Positions 22,637-33,715 of a stretch of 64,000 nt of DNA are shown here, one piece after another. Position 1 is the first letter of the stretch. Every line of letters starts with the position of its first letter. Position numbers and translations under genes: made by a program. Location: positions 434,001-498,000 of the forward strand of contig JACAAK010000005.1 of NCBI GenBank assembly GCA_025093985.1. The letters are read 5' to 3'. Source of the stretch: Calvatia gigantea. Taxonomy: Eukaryota; Basidiomycota; Agaricomycetes; Agaricales; Lycoperdaceae. Under the pieces are notes generated by a model. The model did not search any database and had not been told where the DNA came from. It saw nothing but the letters and a program-made list of their open reading frames with translations.

Positions 22637-23559
22637 CCCGTATGAAATTACTCGCTTCTGATGTCAGCGCAACCTCCGGAGTGTCGACCGGTCGGCTAGC
22701 TCGTTTGATCTCTTGAGATAGTCGTTCATTTGTAGTGGGGTGTCAAACTAGATTAAGTCACCGGCTAGCTCCATAAGCATGGGTCCCCCGGAGTCCGTAT
22801 GGTCCTTGAGTGAGCCCAAGGGAGCACCTCATCAGGGGCGGGGGAGCACCTGGGAGCACATCGGAGTTGCAAAGGACTTAATGATGTCAAAACGGTTCGT
22901 GACATGAAGCTTTGAAGGCAGACACTGATGTGAGAGGATAATGAACGTCGTAGATCGAAGGATCTAAATTAAGAAGTAAATCTCAGTCTTCGTACAGAAC
23001 GAAACTAAGATATATTAAATACCTAAAATAAGAAGTAAATCTGAGACTAATGTCAGATATTGAACAAGATACAATGGTATACTAGATTACTCACCTCAGT
23101 CTTCGTAGAGAACGAAACTGAGGTGTACATCCTACTTGGTAGCGAAAATAACCGCGATTATGTAAGGAAAAGTGATGCCGCAAACATAGTTAACGGAAAT
23201 GGTAAACAATCAGTTAATTGTCCGAACTTAGTCCATAGGGCCATTTCTACAACAGACACGCATTTCCAGCGCTCTGTGACGCACATTTTGGCGCTTTGGA
23301 CCCAAGCCACAAGTTATCTACATCTTCACATCCACGATGACACCGTCAACTACTAGACATTCGCCCCAATTCCACCCATTCTATTTTGTCGTGACATAAA
23401 GGAATTAGAGGTTTTTAGTCATGACATTCAGCGCATACAGCACGCGTCAAGTTAATCTTGCGTTGCCTCCGTCACGCGTTTAAATATTACTGGTAGAGGC
23501 TTGGGCGCTGACGGGCATTCACTGAGTACTGAATCTTGATTCCCAACTTCCATTTACTC
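22637..23559. other. Intergenic region carrying a hairpin pair
   Basis: No gene. It contains two copies of TAAGAAGTAAATCT (near 22971 and 23029) and the paired hairpins listed separately. A 98-codon plus frame at 23060-23356 runs through the hairpin and is not believed. Confidence 0.5.
22982..23125. repeat. Paired hairpin repeat, copy 1
   Basis: Two inverted repeats 110 bases apart. The first (22982-23009) is CTCAGT-C-TTCGT, loop, ACGAA-ACTAAG with one outer mismatch. The second (23092-23125) is CACCTCAGT-C-TTCGT-AGAGA-ACGAA-ACTGAGGTG, perfect apart from one bulged C. The same two-hairpin layout recurs at 35831-35959 and 38618-38753. Confidence 0.75.
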
Positions 23560-25731
23560 ATGCTATTGGAAACTATCAAGTCCCTCGTAATCCGCTCCAG
23601 GAAACACAAGCGGTCAGATATACAAACACAACCACTCCCAGGCCTTGTTAAAAAACCAAAACCTACAACCGATTTTGCCCAAGCCACATCATCCGATAAC
23701 GCCTGCACCGGCGCTAAAGCAGACAGTGTACCAGGTCCAGACACCGGGCCACTCCATGGAGGTAAGTGGGCAGCAAATCAACCCAGACCTGCTACCTATT
23801 GTCCCCAGAGCAACCGGCCCCGGCTGTGCCAGCCGCAAGCTTCTTCCCCTATGCACAAAATCTTGTCATAAACAACCCAACTATGATTGCCCAGATCATC
23901 TATTCTGGCGGAATAGGTAGGCTCGTCCTTCTTTACGCTCTTTTGGATTCTAATCAATCTTCTGTCAGTCTTGCAGCTTCTCGCACAAAAGATGATTCCT
24001 GGTGTTGAGGTCGACTCATCAGCCCGAGAGGACCCGCCCACATGTCACCCCGACACTCGCAAGAGCTTAAGGCGCCGGATCGTTGATTGGGTTGTTGGTT
24101 TAGATCGCCATTGGAGGATGCTATGGATCATGGGTCCTATGGGTGTCGGGAAATCGGCAGTTGCACAAACAATTGCAGAAGAGTTCAGTGACTCGGGCCG
24201 ACTTGGCGCCACGTTAGTTCTTCTCGCGACCTAACCACAGAGACGATCCCGACGGTGTTATCCCCACCCTCGCGTTCCAACTCGCTGATAGATATTCCGA
24301 ATACAAGCACATCATTACACAACGCCTCGCTGATAGCGCCACGATCTTGAATAAGAACCGCAGAACACAATTCAAGGAGCTTATTATTGAACCCTTCCAA
24401 ATCCTCATGACCCAACGTGCCCAGGTCGTTCGACAGCCGCTGTTGATTATCCTCGATGGGTTAGATGAATGTAGAAGCGTGAAGGCACAGTGTGAGTTCA
24501 TTGAACTCATCAGCGACCACGTCCGGCAAGTGGAAGAATTCCCGCTCCTCTGGATGGTTTGCAGCCGACCAGAATGGCATTTGAAGAGCTTCGCTCTCGC
24601 AACCGGACTTCCAGGTTACCTGTCAACGCGAGGACATCTCCGTTGACGACGCCGAGGCTCAGCGAGATGTCGCTCGCGTTCTTGAGGCTGGTTTCCAAGG
24701 CATTCGGCAAAAATATTACGATCGCCTTGACACAAGCTGGCCATCTAAAGAACATGTACAACGCATCTCGACGATTGCTTCCGGTCACTTGCCTTTGCGG
24801 AAGCAATCATCAGGTTTGTTGGGGACGGGTACCGAGCTGATCCTTGCAGCCAGCTTGATCTCTGTATCCACTTCTTCGGTGGCTCTGGGGTACCGGGAGC
24901 CGTGAATCCGTTGCACGCCCTCGATCTGCTCTAAAAACAAAAACTTTCTGACCTCCCCAGCGACACTCTTCCAACGACCATGCGCATCCTCGCTCTGTCC
25001 ATAACGTATCCTGACCCTCTACTCACAGCGTACACTCAGGCCAATTTCCTCTGCCTTGACCAGGCCACTTTCTATCGTTCACTACAGCACCTATACTCAG
25101 TCCTTGATGTACCTACCACAATGGATGCCCATCGCCATTCCCTTCGCTTTTACTATGCTTCGTTTGCAGACTATCTCAGCGACCCACCTCGATCTGGACC
25201 TTTCTCAATCAATAAATCCGAAGTTCATCTCGATGTTGCAATTCACGCCCTAAAGTGGCAGAGGTGTCCTAAGCATGTTACGGAAGGGAAAGAAGGTGAG
25301 ACACTAAAATGCTCTGCTGAACACCCAGTCAAATCCGACCCTTTTTTCGCTAAGACCCGTTTGCGGCATTATATCCCAAGCCAGCGTGGGTTCATAGCGA
25401 AGTGGAAGTGGATGAAATTACTTCGGATCTGAGGGATTACTCATCCCTTGTTGGGTGGAAAGTGTGCCGTCATGTTTCCGACAAAGATGTTCCCAGTCTT
25501 GTCACTGAATTAGAATACTTCAACTTCGGAGACATAAGAGGCCAGCCGAGTAACTTCTGTGATTTTCTTGCCTGGCTATATAAATTGGTGCATTCCTTTA
25601 TTATATCAAAATCTTTGTTGGCTGACTATTGACAGGGTGACCGGAATAATTCGCTCATCTGCATCCAGACACCCAATGACCTAGTCGTTCAAGATGCAGA
25701 CTGCCGATTTCGCACGTCACGAATGATGTAG
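23560..25731 (+). pseudogene. NACHT-domain (NLR-like STAND) pseudogene
   Basis: The first part is intact: start MLLETIKSLVIRSRKHKRSD, two in-phase introns, then PAASFFPYAQNLVINNPTMI, REDPPTCHPDTRKSLRRRIV and the Walker A segment WIMGPMGVGKSAVAQTIAEE. At about 24215 the frame breaks. The Walker B block LLIILDGLDECRSVKAQCEF is in a new frame, as are CQREDISVDDAEAQRDVARV (break about 24615), FAEAIIRFVGDGYRADPCSQ (about 24795), a TAA at about 24934, and a last break near 25405 before SDLRDYSSLVGWKVCRHVSD. Mushroom NLRs of this NACHT type are numerous and thought to act in non-self recognition or cell death signalling. At least four frame breaks and one nonsense codon make this a decayed copy. No repeat domain (WD40, ANK, TPR) is visible after the NACHT part. 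Confidence 0.8.
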
Positions 25732-25860
25732 AGGCTTATCTCTCTGGTTTTGTTGGCGTCGTAATGCTGCTTTTAATGAGCCTGGGAGGCTGAGCTACAT
25801 CTTCGATTAGGGTGCCTAAATAACAGCCGCAACATCGAAGTGACTGTCGCAGGCAAAAAT

Positions 25861-26170
25861 CGTGGAAGATTCTCCTGCAAGATCTGTGGAGATTCCTTTA
25901 CGTCCAATCAGAACCTGCGGAGTGGGTACCAACCGGTTTCTCCCTCTACCTTGGAGCGCTTACCTCTTTAAAAGATCACATGTTGGCACATACGGGGGTC
26001 ATACCGCTCCAATGCCAGTACTGCTTCAATGCTTATCGACATTCAAGGTCGCTCAACCGTCATATACATAGGGTTCATGGAGTTCCGTATACTAGGTCGT
26101 CCAGGACTTCACAAGCTGGAAAATATAGCTCTTTCAACACCCAGACCTCTTTCCTGAGTACCCGCTAGTA
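25861..26170 (+). pseudogene. C2H2 zinc-finger fragment, degenerate
   Basis: Frame pieces give GRFSCKICGDSFTSNQNLRS, which has the first Cys pair of a finger, and after a frame break a second finger PLQCQYCFNAYRHSRSLNRH ending in IHRVHG, a complete C-x2-C...H-x4-H finger preceded by the linker-like HMLAHTGV. The first finger lacks its His pair in frame and stops occur between them. It is probably the DNA-binding end of a decayed transcription factor gene. The downstream frame continues FQHPDLFPEYPLVGELAISP to a TGA near 26351 and belongs to the repeat at 26119-27022. Confidence 0.55.
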
Positions 26171-27022
26171 GGTGAACTGGCTATTTCTCCATGGGCCCTC
26201 GCAAGTCCTTCGGGGCTTGGCCTCTCGACGTGGACTAATTCTACTCTTCTGTCCGACCCGATCGTCTGGGGTGATATCAGATATGCACAGGATAGAACAG
26301 CTTGTAATTCTTCTGAGAACAATGCTGGACGTCAGTTACACTTTCAAACCTGAGCACTTCTCACGCCTCCTTTTGGATGGCAATAATTGATTGATTTGTC
26401 TGAAATATCTGACTGCAGTTGGGAGCGAAGAAATGATCTAGACTGCATTAGATGCCAATGGCTTCCAAGTCTCAAGATCTCAAGTCTGGGCCTTAATTGG
26501 CGGGCAATGGGGTCACACATTTTAAACACGTTAAAACACCGACTCGCTAGTATGGTACAGCACTCATTAGTCCAGAAACTCGCCAGTTTTGCTTTACTTC
26601 GGTTTGGGTGCTACATACATGCCATCCAGCAAGCAACGCTATTCCGAGTTCATGTCATCACGGTTCTGATATCACAAATGCCGGCATATGAAAGGCAAGT
26701 TCGACAAAGCTACGATCATTTTATCATAGTCATCCATAAATCAAAGGACGGCATGGTCCGGAGCGCTATGAATCACAGAAGCGTCCTGGGGTGTAGCTTT
26801 CCTGTGAATTTTTTTGATCAACTATGACCGGGCTGTGCACCAAATAACATCCGGAATCTCCAAGCCTTAATTTTGAGTGCCTTCAGATGAATCTTTCTGA
26901 TTGGTTCACCAGCGTGTACATTGAGTCGGTAACTAGCTGCTCTTGTGTTGACTCTCACCATTTCGATCAAGATATGGAGGCATCAGGATGAGCATATGTT
27001 CTCGTGTTTACCTCAAGTGGGA
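26119..27022 (+). repeat. Diverged 0.9-kb direct repeat, copy 1
   Basis: Aligns in the same orientation with 30581-31456. Shared landmarks run in order: CTCTTTCAAC, GATCGTCTGGGGTG, AGAACAATGCTGG, TTTTGGATGG, GGCAAGTTCG-ACAAAGCTACG, CATAAATCAAAGGACGGCATG, GTGTAGCTTTCC, TCTTGTGTTGACT, TTTCGATCAAGAT, CTCAAGTGGGAT. Many substitutions and small indels indicate an old duplication. This copy carries an open frame linked to the C2H2 fragment; the other does not. Confidence 0.8.
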
Positions 27023-28222
27023 TCACCCATTATGCAGAGGGGCAAATTTTCTGGTTAGTTCACGACTACCGTGAGTTCAAAGGCAGCTCTGAATGGTCGG
27101 ACCTCCACGCAAGGCACACACAAAAAGAGGCCAGAAGAGAGGTCAGTAGAATTCAAAAGAAGATTAGACGTCTATGATTAATCAAGTGGATTTGACAGGG
27201 TTCCAACCTTTTCGAGAGGTGGGAACAAAACCGAAGGAATGAGAGGGATGGAGAATTAGACCAACTTAGGCTTGCGAGGAGGGCCGCGTAAGCTTTTTCT
27301 ATTCATCACACAATGGGCAAGCCTGACAATGTCTCCTAGTATTTTTGTCAAACTTGTGGAGATTGGTAAGTACCAGGTCCCCGACGGTTATGAATGCAGG
27401 TTGGACAGAATCAGAGGTTCAGGAGGTTACTCGTGGGGAGATCGACAAGCACCCGGGCTCCATCAGAGCCAAAGAAACTGACAAGAAAAGGTATAGAGAG
27501 TTTGTTACGCCGAAATGAAAATTTTAACACGCCATGATAAAGTGGGAACCACCTCAGCCTGAAATAATAAATGCTTGCAAGAACTCAAAACGGAACAAGT
27601 TAAATATGAGGGGGTCGTCGAGATTACCCAACGCTGGAGGGCATTCCAAACATAGTTCAGATGTTGGCAGAAAACTCGTGGTCCATGTCTTCTACCAAAC
27701 CGTATCAATTTGGCTTTCTGTGGACGGTTCAAATCGCCTATCTTTACACCTGGTGAAGAGGGCGTGGAATTTTCTCTCGACGATATCGACCACGTCAATA
27801 GAGAGTGGGCAGAAACCCGAAATAAGACCATTCTCTATGCTCTCTGAAGACTATTCCTCACAAATCGCCATGTCCAGTAGTTCCGAGTTCCCGCTCCTCA
27901 CTGCCCTGATATTTCGTATGGTCAAGCGCGGGGGGGAAAAGGACACTAGTGTTTACAATACATTGACATGATGTGCCGAGGGCGAACAACTCTTTTTTCC
28001 CAAAGCGCACCAGAAGGTTCCGCATCCTCTGAAGACTTAGAGATCTTGGCACTGGTCAACAGATACCGGATGCCTTGGGTGTTTGATAACACAGGGCCTT
28101 GGCTATGGGACCATAAAATAATTGAGTTCTGCCCTGGAGCCCATGAGCTTCCGAGGGACATGCTGGCTCATAAGGAGAGCTTTATATGCACTTGTTGCAA
28201 AGCTGAAAAGATGCAATGGTAG
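27023..28222 (+). pseudogene. Decayed coding region of unknown family
   Basis: Short frame pieces look protein-like: RREVSRIQKKIRRL and LFERWEQNRRNERDGELDQL near 27080-27280, GWTESEVQEVTRGEIDKHPG ending at a TGA near 27520, PGEEGVEFSLDDIDHVNREW near 27760, and an open frame MCRGRTTLFSQSAPEGSASS at 27968-28222. They are in different frames, with stops between that no splice pattern I can find removes. It may be the remains of one or two large genes related to the C2H2 locus just upstream. I do not recognise the family. Confidence 0.35.
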
Positions 28223-28359
28223 GTTGCGGTAAGTAACCCATTCTGTATTGATGCTGAACCAAGTATTCAGTCAACTCTCAGATTGAACATGAATTTCTTC
28301 ACCATCACAAGCTGTTGTAACTAGGTATCCCGTAGTAATGTAATCATAGAAAATTTAAT

Positions 28360-28431
28360 TGACCAGATGGGGGATCAAACCCCAGACCTTCCAGACATAT
28401 ATCAGATGCTCTACCATTGAGCTATCAGGTT
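28360..28431 (-). tRNA. Degenerate tRNA-like sequence with intact A and B boxes
   Basis: On the minus strand the 72 bases fold as a tRNA: D arm GCTC-AATGGTA-GAGC, 23 bases from the end of the D arm to the T arm as expected, T arm TGGGG-TTTGATC-CCCCA, 3' acceptor strand TCTGGTC and discriminator A. The A box TAGCTCAATGG matches the RNA polymerase III consensus and the B box GGTTTGATCCC nearly so. But the 5' acceptor strand AACCTGA pairs with two mismatches, the anticodon stem has a mismatch at 31-39, and position 33 is A rather than the invariant T (anticodon would read TAT). It is more likely a tRNA pseudogene or tRNA-derived SINE head than a working tRNA. Confidence 0.45.
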
Positions 28432-28734
28432 GTACTGGTTCCCAGTGGTTGCCCACCCATACACTGACGTAAGGCACGTAATACCTTGTGAGCCTGTGCG
28501 TTCGTAGGTGGGGGATGACCGGATTCACTATCCACAACACAAGCAGCAAAAAAGCGAATATTACTACGAACAAAAAGTGGAAAGTGGTCGTGGACAAAAG
28601 TTGAATACGGAATAACGGTCGCCTATCATCAACGTCACTTTGTTGTCAAGTATATATTATATCCGGAGGCTTATGTCTACCCTATTAAACGAAACACTCT
28701 TGCTACACATCTGGGTATAATCCGCATCACTCGC

Positions 28735-30124
28735 TCAGCAGACAGTGTTGGCATAGACCTGAGTGGTGAAGCACTGTATAAATTCTTTGGTCAAATCCTC
28801 AGAGGCGAAAAACAAAAGAACTCACGTTGTAGTTGTCAGCGTTGGCCATCTTTTGACTATCAGGGAGGGCCTGGTCGGCAGAGCAACCATAGGTGATGTC
28901 GTCGGTATCCCCGAGAGCGTGGGTGAACTGTAGCGAATTGGGATCAGATTTAGATGAGGATACATTGATCTCGGATCATACCTCGTGCAAGGTGGTGCCA
29001 CCACGAACGTTGCGGGAAGCGACGGTTGTACTGTTGCAGAGGTTGGAAGTGGCAACCTCTTCAAAGAAGATGCTGCAGTAGTAGATCTATGCAGGGATCA
29101 AAGTCAGAATGATGACTTAGGAGGGTCGACTTTTGTTGGTACTCACGTTGGTGGTCGAGGTGATGGTATAGGCAACCACGCCGTCATCGCAAAGGCCAAA
29201 GGAGTCAATGCAGCTCAAGCTAGCGATTCGCGTCAGTCATATTTTTTCGCCTATGAGAAAAAATGACTTACGTGCGAGAGCCCGATTTCTCGTTCGCAAT
29301 AGCGTTCAAGATACTGGTTATTTTCGACGCAGTGTTAGTGCCATAGTAAGCCTTGTATAAAGAATCTCCAGTTCCACGGCTAGCGATGTAAGATGAGGCA
29401 TCCCGGGCCAAAGCCTTGGCCTCTGAGTAACTCGCATCGATGAAGGACTTGCGCGAACCGGTCTTACAGATGTTGACAGCGCGCTTGTTGAGTTGTGGGA
29501 GTTCACGCTTTGCCAGGTCGCCAGTGACTTCGACTTCGACGGCAGTAGAATCCACGGACATCTTGGCCACGGCGTTGTTCTCATTAACGGAGAAGTTTGT
29601 GACCGGGGCGAAGGAGTAATTTCCGGGACCAGCAGTGGCAAAGTCAAAAAGGTGGGCGACTGGAAAACAATTGGGTAAGCTTTGGTTAGTTTAAGAAAGA
29701 AGTGAATTCTTACTCTCATGCTCCACGGCGACGGTCTCACCGGGCTGGATGACGGTGTACACAGCTTCGTCTTCTAAAGTAATGGTCATCTACATTCCAT
29801 GGATATCAACTTATACTCTATCTCCCAATACCCGGGCATACGGACCTTTACACCGGTGAACGCGACCCCCTTCCCGTCCTTTGTAACGGTGAAGGACCTG
29901 GTCGGGAGCTTGCCATCGAGGATGGTGCCGTATTTCAAGATTTTGACGGCCTCAGAGCCGGTGTTAGTGACCGAGGCGATGAACTTGAGGTCGTCGATGG
30001 AGCTGACAGCTCCAGAGGGACCAGCGACGGAAACATTGAGGTTCTCAGCCCTCCTGAAGGGGGAGGCGAGGGCAATGCTGAAAAGGCTGAGAGTGACGAG
30101 GGGGCGGAAGAGCATTGTGACCAT
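28735..30124 (-). CDS. Secreted M35 metalloendopeptidase (deuterolysin/peptidyl-Lys type)
   Basis: A secreted zinc endopeptidase. Start MVTMLFRPLVTLSLFSIALA is a signal peptide (a second ATG at 30115 could serve). The propeptide-like first half carries NLNVSVAGPSGAVSSIDDLK and ends near LAKRELPQLNKR, a plausible Kex2-like processing site. The mature half begins about AVNICKTGSRKSFIDASYSE. The catalytic block is HEFTHALGDTDDITYGC, i.e. the HExxH plus downstream GxTD aspartate of aspzincins; an intron (GTATGA...ACAG) splits it between HE and FTH. The last exon gives CFTTQVYANTVC and TGA at 28735-28737. Mushroom relatives cut before lysine. All metal-binding residues are intact. It sits between the two copies of a 0.9-kb repeat. 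Confidence 0.88.
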
Positions 30125-30188
30125 TGGAAGTTTTAAAGCGTAGACAAAACACTAGTAGGTGTTGGACCTTTCTCTCCTCGTTGCCACC

Positions 30189-30197
30189 CTTTTTATA
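30189..30197 (-). promoter_or_regulatory. TATA box of M35 protease gene
   Basis: TATAAAAAG on the minus strand, 65 bases upstream of the ATG at 30124. Confidence 0.55.
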
Positions 30198-30580
30198 CAC
30201 CGCGATGCTCGTACTGTGTAACAAGTCAACGAGTGTTTTTAGTCCTGAATCATGTGTGCGAGGGGAACACCCCTACATGCGGAATTGCCATCGAGGTATG
30301 GAGGTGCGCTCCAGGAAGTTGAGAGGGAAGCCAAGACTCAAATTTGAGAGGTAGTGCATGGTTTGAAGCTATTCCAGCATTTCAGTTGGCGGGCTCGGGT
30401 GAGTTGCGGTAGTTCGCAAGCAATGTAGGAGAGCAGGGCGGTGCTCGACTGGATTTAAGTACTAGTGAAGAGTTAACAAAGGAGAGAATGATCGGCGCGA
30501 ATAATATTCTCTGGTGGTCCTGGTTTTATCAATACTTGAATCAGATCCATTCCTTCGCAAATGCCTTTCGCCACTTAATG

Positions 30581-31456
30581 GGAAATATACCTCTTTCAAC
30601 GCCAGACTTCTTTCTTAAGTATCCTCCAGTGGGTGAACTTGTTGCCTGTCCACGGGTTCTCGCGGGTCCTTCATGATTTGGCCTCGTCGATGCTTTCCGG
30701 TCGGACCTGATCGTCTGGGGTGGTGTGGATAGACCAACTTACAACCCTTCTTAGAACAATGCTGGGCGCCAGTTGAGCTTTCACACCCGACGCACTTCTC
30801 ACGCCACTCTTTTGGATGGAGAGAATTGATTGAGCTGCCCGAAAACCCCGGCTGCTGTTAAGTATGAGCGAGGAAATGATCTGGACCACGTTGGATGCTG
30901 AACGAGTTCCAAATATATGTAGGCATTAACTAGGGGGCAATCGGGTCGCTCATTTTTAAGGACTATGAACACCTCCTTACCACTTATTTGCTGGCGCATT
31001 ACAGTATTGGGTGAAGTTTAATAGACCCATTTTCCAGCAACTCGCCTGCTTAGCTTTACTTCGATTTGAGCACTACATACACACTACCCAGCAGGTTGAG
31101 CGCTATCCCGAGCTCATCTCATCACGGCTCGATATCACAATGCCGGCATATTAAAGGCAAGTTCGGCAAAGCTACGATCATTTCATCATAATAATCCATA
31201 AATCAAAGGACGGCATGGCTCGGGGTGCTATGAAACACAGGAGCGCCCTAGGGTGTAGCTTTCCCGTGAATTTTCCTTGATCAATTGTAACCGGGTCGCG
31301 ATAAATAACATCCAGGATCTTTAAGCTTTAACTTTGGAATCCTTCTAATTGGTTTATTGGTGCGCACGTTGTGTCAGTAACTAGCAACTCTTGTGTTGAC
31401 TATCATTATTTCGATCAAGATGAGCATATGCTCTGGTGTCCATCTCAAGTGGGATA
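30581..31456 (+). repeat. Diverged 0.9-kb direct repeat, copy 2
   Basis: Same orientation and order of landmarks as 26119-27022, with substitutions, small indels and loss of the open frame. The 3.6 kb between the copies holds the tRNA-like sequence and the M35 gene. Confidence 0.8.
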
Positions 31457-33715
31457 GTAACTGATCCACAAAATCATGCTCACTTTCTCAGAAAAGAAAG
31501 AGCTATCGAGAATGTGGAAAAGTCTTTTTGAGCGCTCATTACCACTTCGCCGTACTGAGGTCCGCAATGAGTGCTCGTGCGAGCACAGCAAATATAGGGA
31601 AATGTTTACAGTCAGCTGGAAGGCGAGAATCAACTGCAAGGAACTTACTATCCCCGTCTCATTATCTTCCTCTCGGCCTGGCCCCTGAGTTCCACAAAAG
31701 GACCTGCTAAGCAAAAAAAGTAAAGAGCGCCCTCGCATTGCTATCTCGTATGGAGAGTGATTCGGAAAAGATGCCCGGGAGGCGACAATGTGTTGGATGT
31801 ACGGGTAAAGGTCATCCGGTCATTCGGTAGTGGTCAGGGTGCTGATGCCCTTGCCGGAGGAATCGGCTACGGGAGGCTATGGCAACGAAAATTCTTGTGG
31901 CGGACCTAGAGGCTGCTCAAACACTCAACAATGCCCCCTCCGGATACCCGCGCCTGAGTCACCGGCTCAGAGAGACTTGTTTAGAGAACCCATCAAAATT
32001 AAATTGTGGGCGCCCCGGAGCGAGCGGAGAGCATGTGCAGTGTTACAGGGGGTGACTCCAGAAGATTTTGTGGCATAGCCAGGTCGCAAAGTTTGGAGAG
32101 GCCTCTTACCAAGAGCTTCATTTAGTTGGGAATTTTTGCTTCCTCGAGATTGTTGAGGACGAAAGATCATTTTCGTATACGGACGAAGGAACTATGGCTT
32201 CCCCTCATAGCTCAGAACATGATGATTGATACCTCACTGAAGTGTCTGGGTTTGATACGATATGAGTAGGAGTACCGAATGGTACGTCTTAGATGGTCCC
32301 GAAAGCAGTAGAGGTCCGAGTCGGATAGAGATATGATGAGAGGTTTGGACTCAGTAGGATACGGCAGCGGGCGTAGTTTGTATTTTTGTGTCCCTGCGGA
32401 ATGGACAAAGAAGAAACGCTTGACGGTTTTAGAAAGGTGAGAGAGGAGTAACGGAACAATCAGGACATCGGGGGAAGATGTTTCCAAGCTGCCGAAGGGC
32501 TGAGGTTCGAAGTGAAGCAAAATTAACCACGAAAAAGTTAAGTCAGAACTTGAAATCACACATATTAATCACGTCCGCATGGTACATATCTGATGACCTC
32601 GCGTCGAAATACACCGCCTCGAATCACAACGCAGCAACGGGTTGGTTGCGTCTTGATGATAGGCGATTCCGTGGTCTTGCGCGGGGTATCGGTGCTGCTT
32701 AGGTTTGAACCTGGCTTGTTCTGGAGTCGATCGTTACCGTGGTTGTTGGCGAAACCGCGGGTGCTAGCTAAGAGTTTGAAGGTATATACTGAGGAGCCCC
32801 ATGGTCCTACCGGTATTGCTGGGTATACCAAAGAGAGCAGGTAGTAGATCTAGCTTATTGTGTGGCTCTAGGGAATAGTTCGACTTTCAAGTCCAACTGA
32901 ACCTTTCAGTTGATCCTCGCATCAAACGAACGGTACCGATACAAGAACTGTCGGTGTGAATCTGCATGGCCCTCGCCAATTCCACAGGAGATATCGTAGG
33001 CGCTGGCTCCGTATCACTCCGCGGTGGATAATTTAACGGGTAGAAGGCACCGACGGAGTCTAGTGGGGTTAGCACTCAACACTCAATCGACATCGGGCGC
33101 CAAGAGCCCGGTGACTTTACAAGTTGTGCAGATGTAGCATTTTGGGTGCGAAAAACATATCCGTGGGTTTCCAAATCGTTTGGCAATCACAACGCTGGAT
33201 GGATACCGCGGAACCCGATGTGCACCTTTAAAGGCCGAGGGATGGTATTTATAGGACAACGGCGTTCAATGGGAGTTCTCTGATGGATCCCATGCTGTTC
33301 CAGTCTGTGCTCGTGGTCACCGCTGAGGGGATATCTGATAATTCCCCCGCAGTTAACACATGCTAACAGCGCACCTCTTCCTGTTGTAGCATGGAATTAG
33401 TGTGAACCCTGTGTTCTATCATAGCAGTACTTTCGGGTTTTGGACGAAGGCCTACATGAGAAAGCAATTGGAATGAGAAACAACGGTACTCTTATAATTT
33501 CTTGTTATAGCTGGAGTATGTGCAGTGGTATATAAGTGTGAGACGCAACCACGGAAGCAATCCCAACATTCGTTTCTTGTCAAGCGTTGGTTGCCGATAC
33601 CCATTAACGTCCCAAAGTTACTCAGGGCTGCCAACCCCAAAGAAGGAAATAAACACCCACGGCGTAAGCCAGACCCTGATAAACACTCTTCCTCACCACC
33701 ACACCATGCACAGAC
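31457..33715. other. 2.3 kb without a supported gene
   Basis: Several minus-strand frames look mildly protein-like: 32212-32559 (115 codons), 32565-32831 (88 codons, S/T/N-rich) and 32887-33075 (VELARAMQIHTDSSCIGTV). They could be exons of one unknown gene, but I find no consistent splice chain or recognised domain. The right end (33500-33715) is the UBC6 promoter with TATATAA near 33530. Confidence 0.35.
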
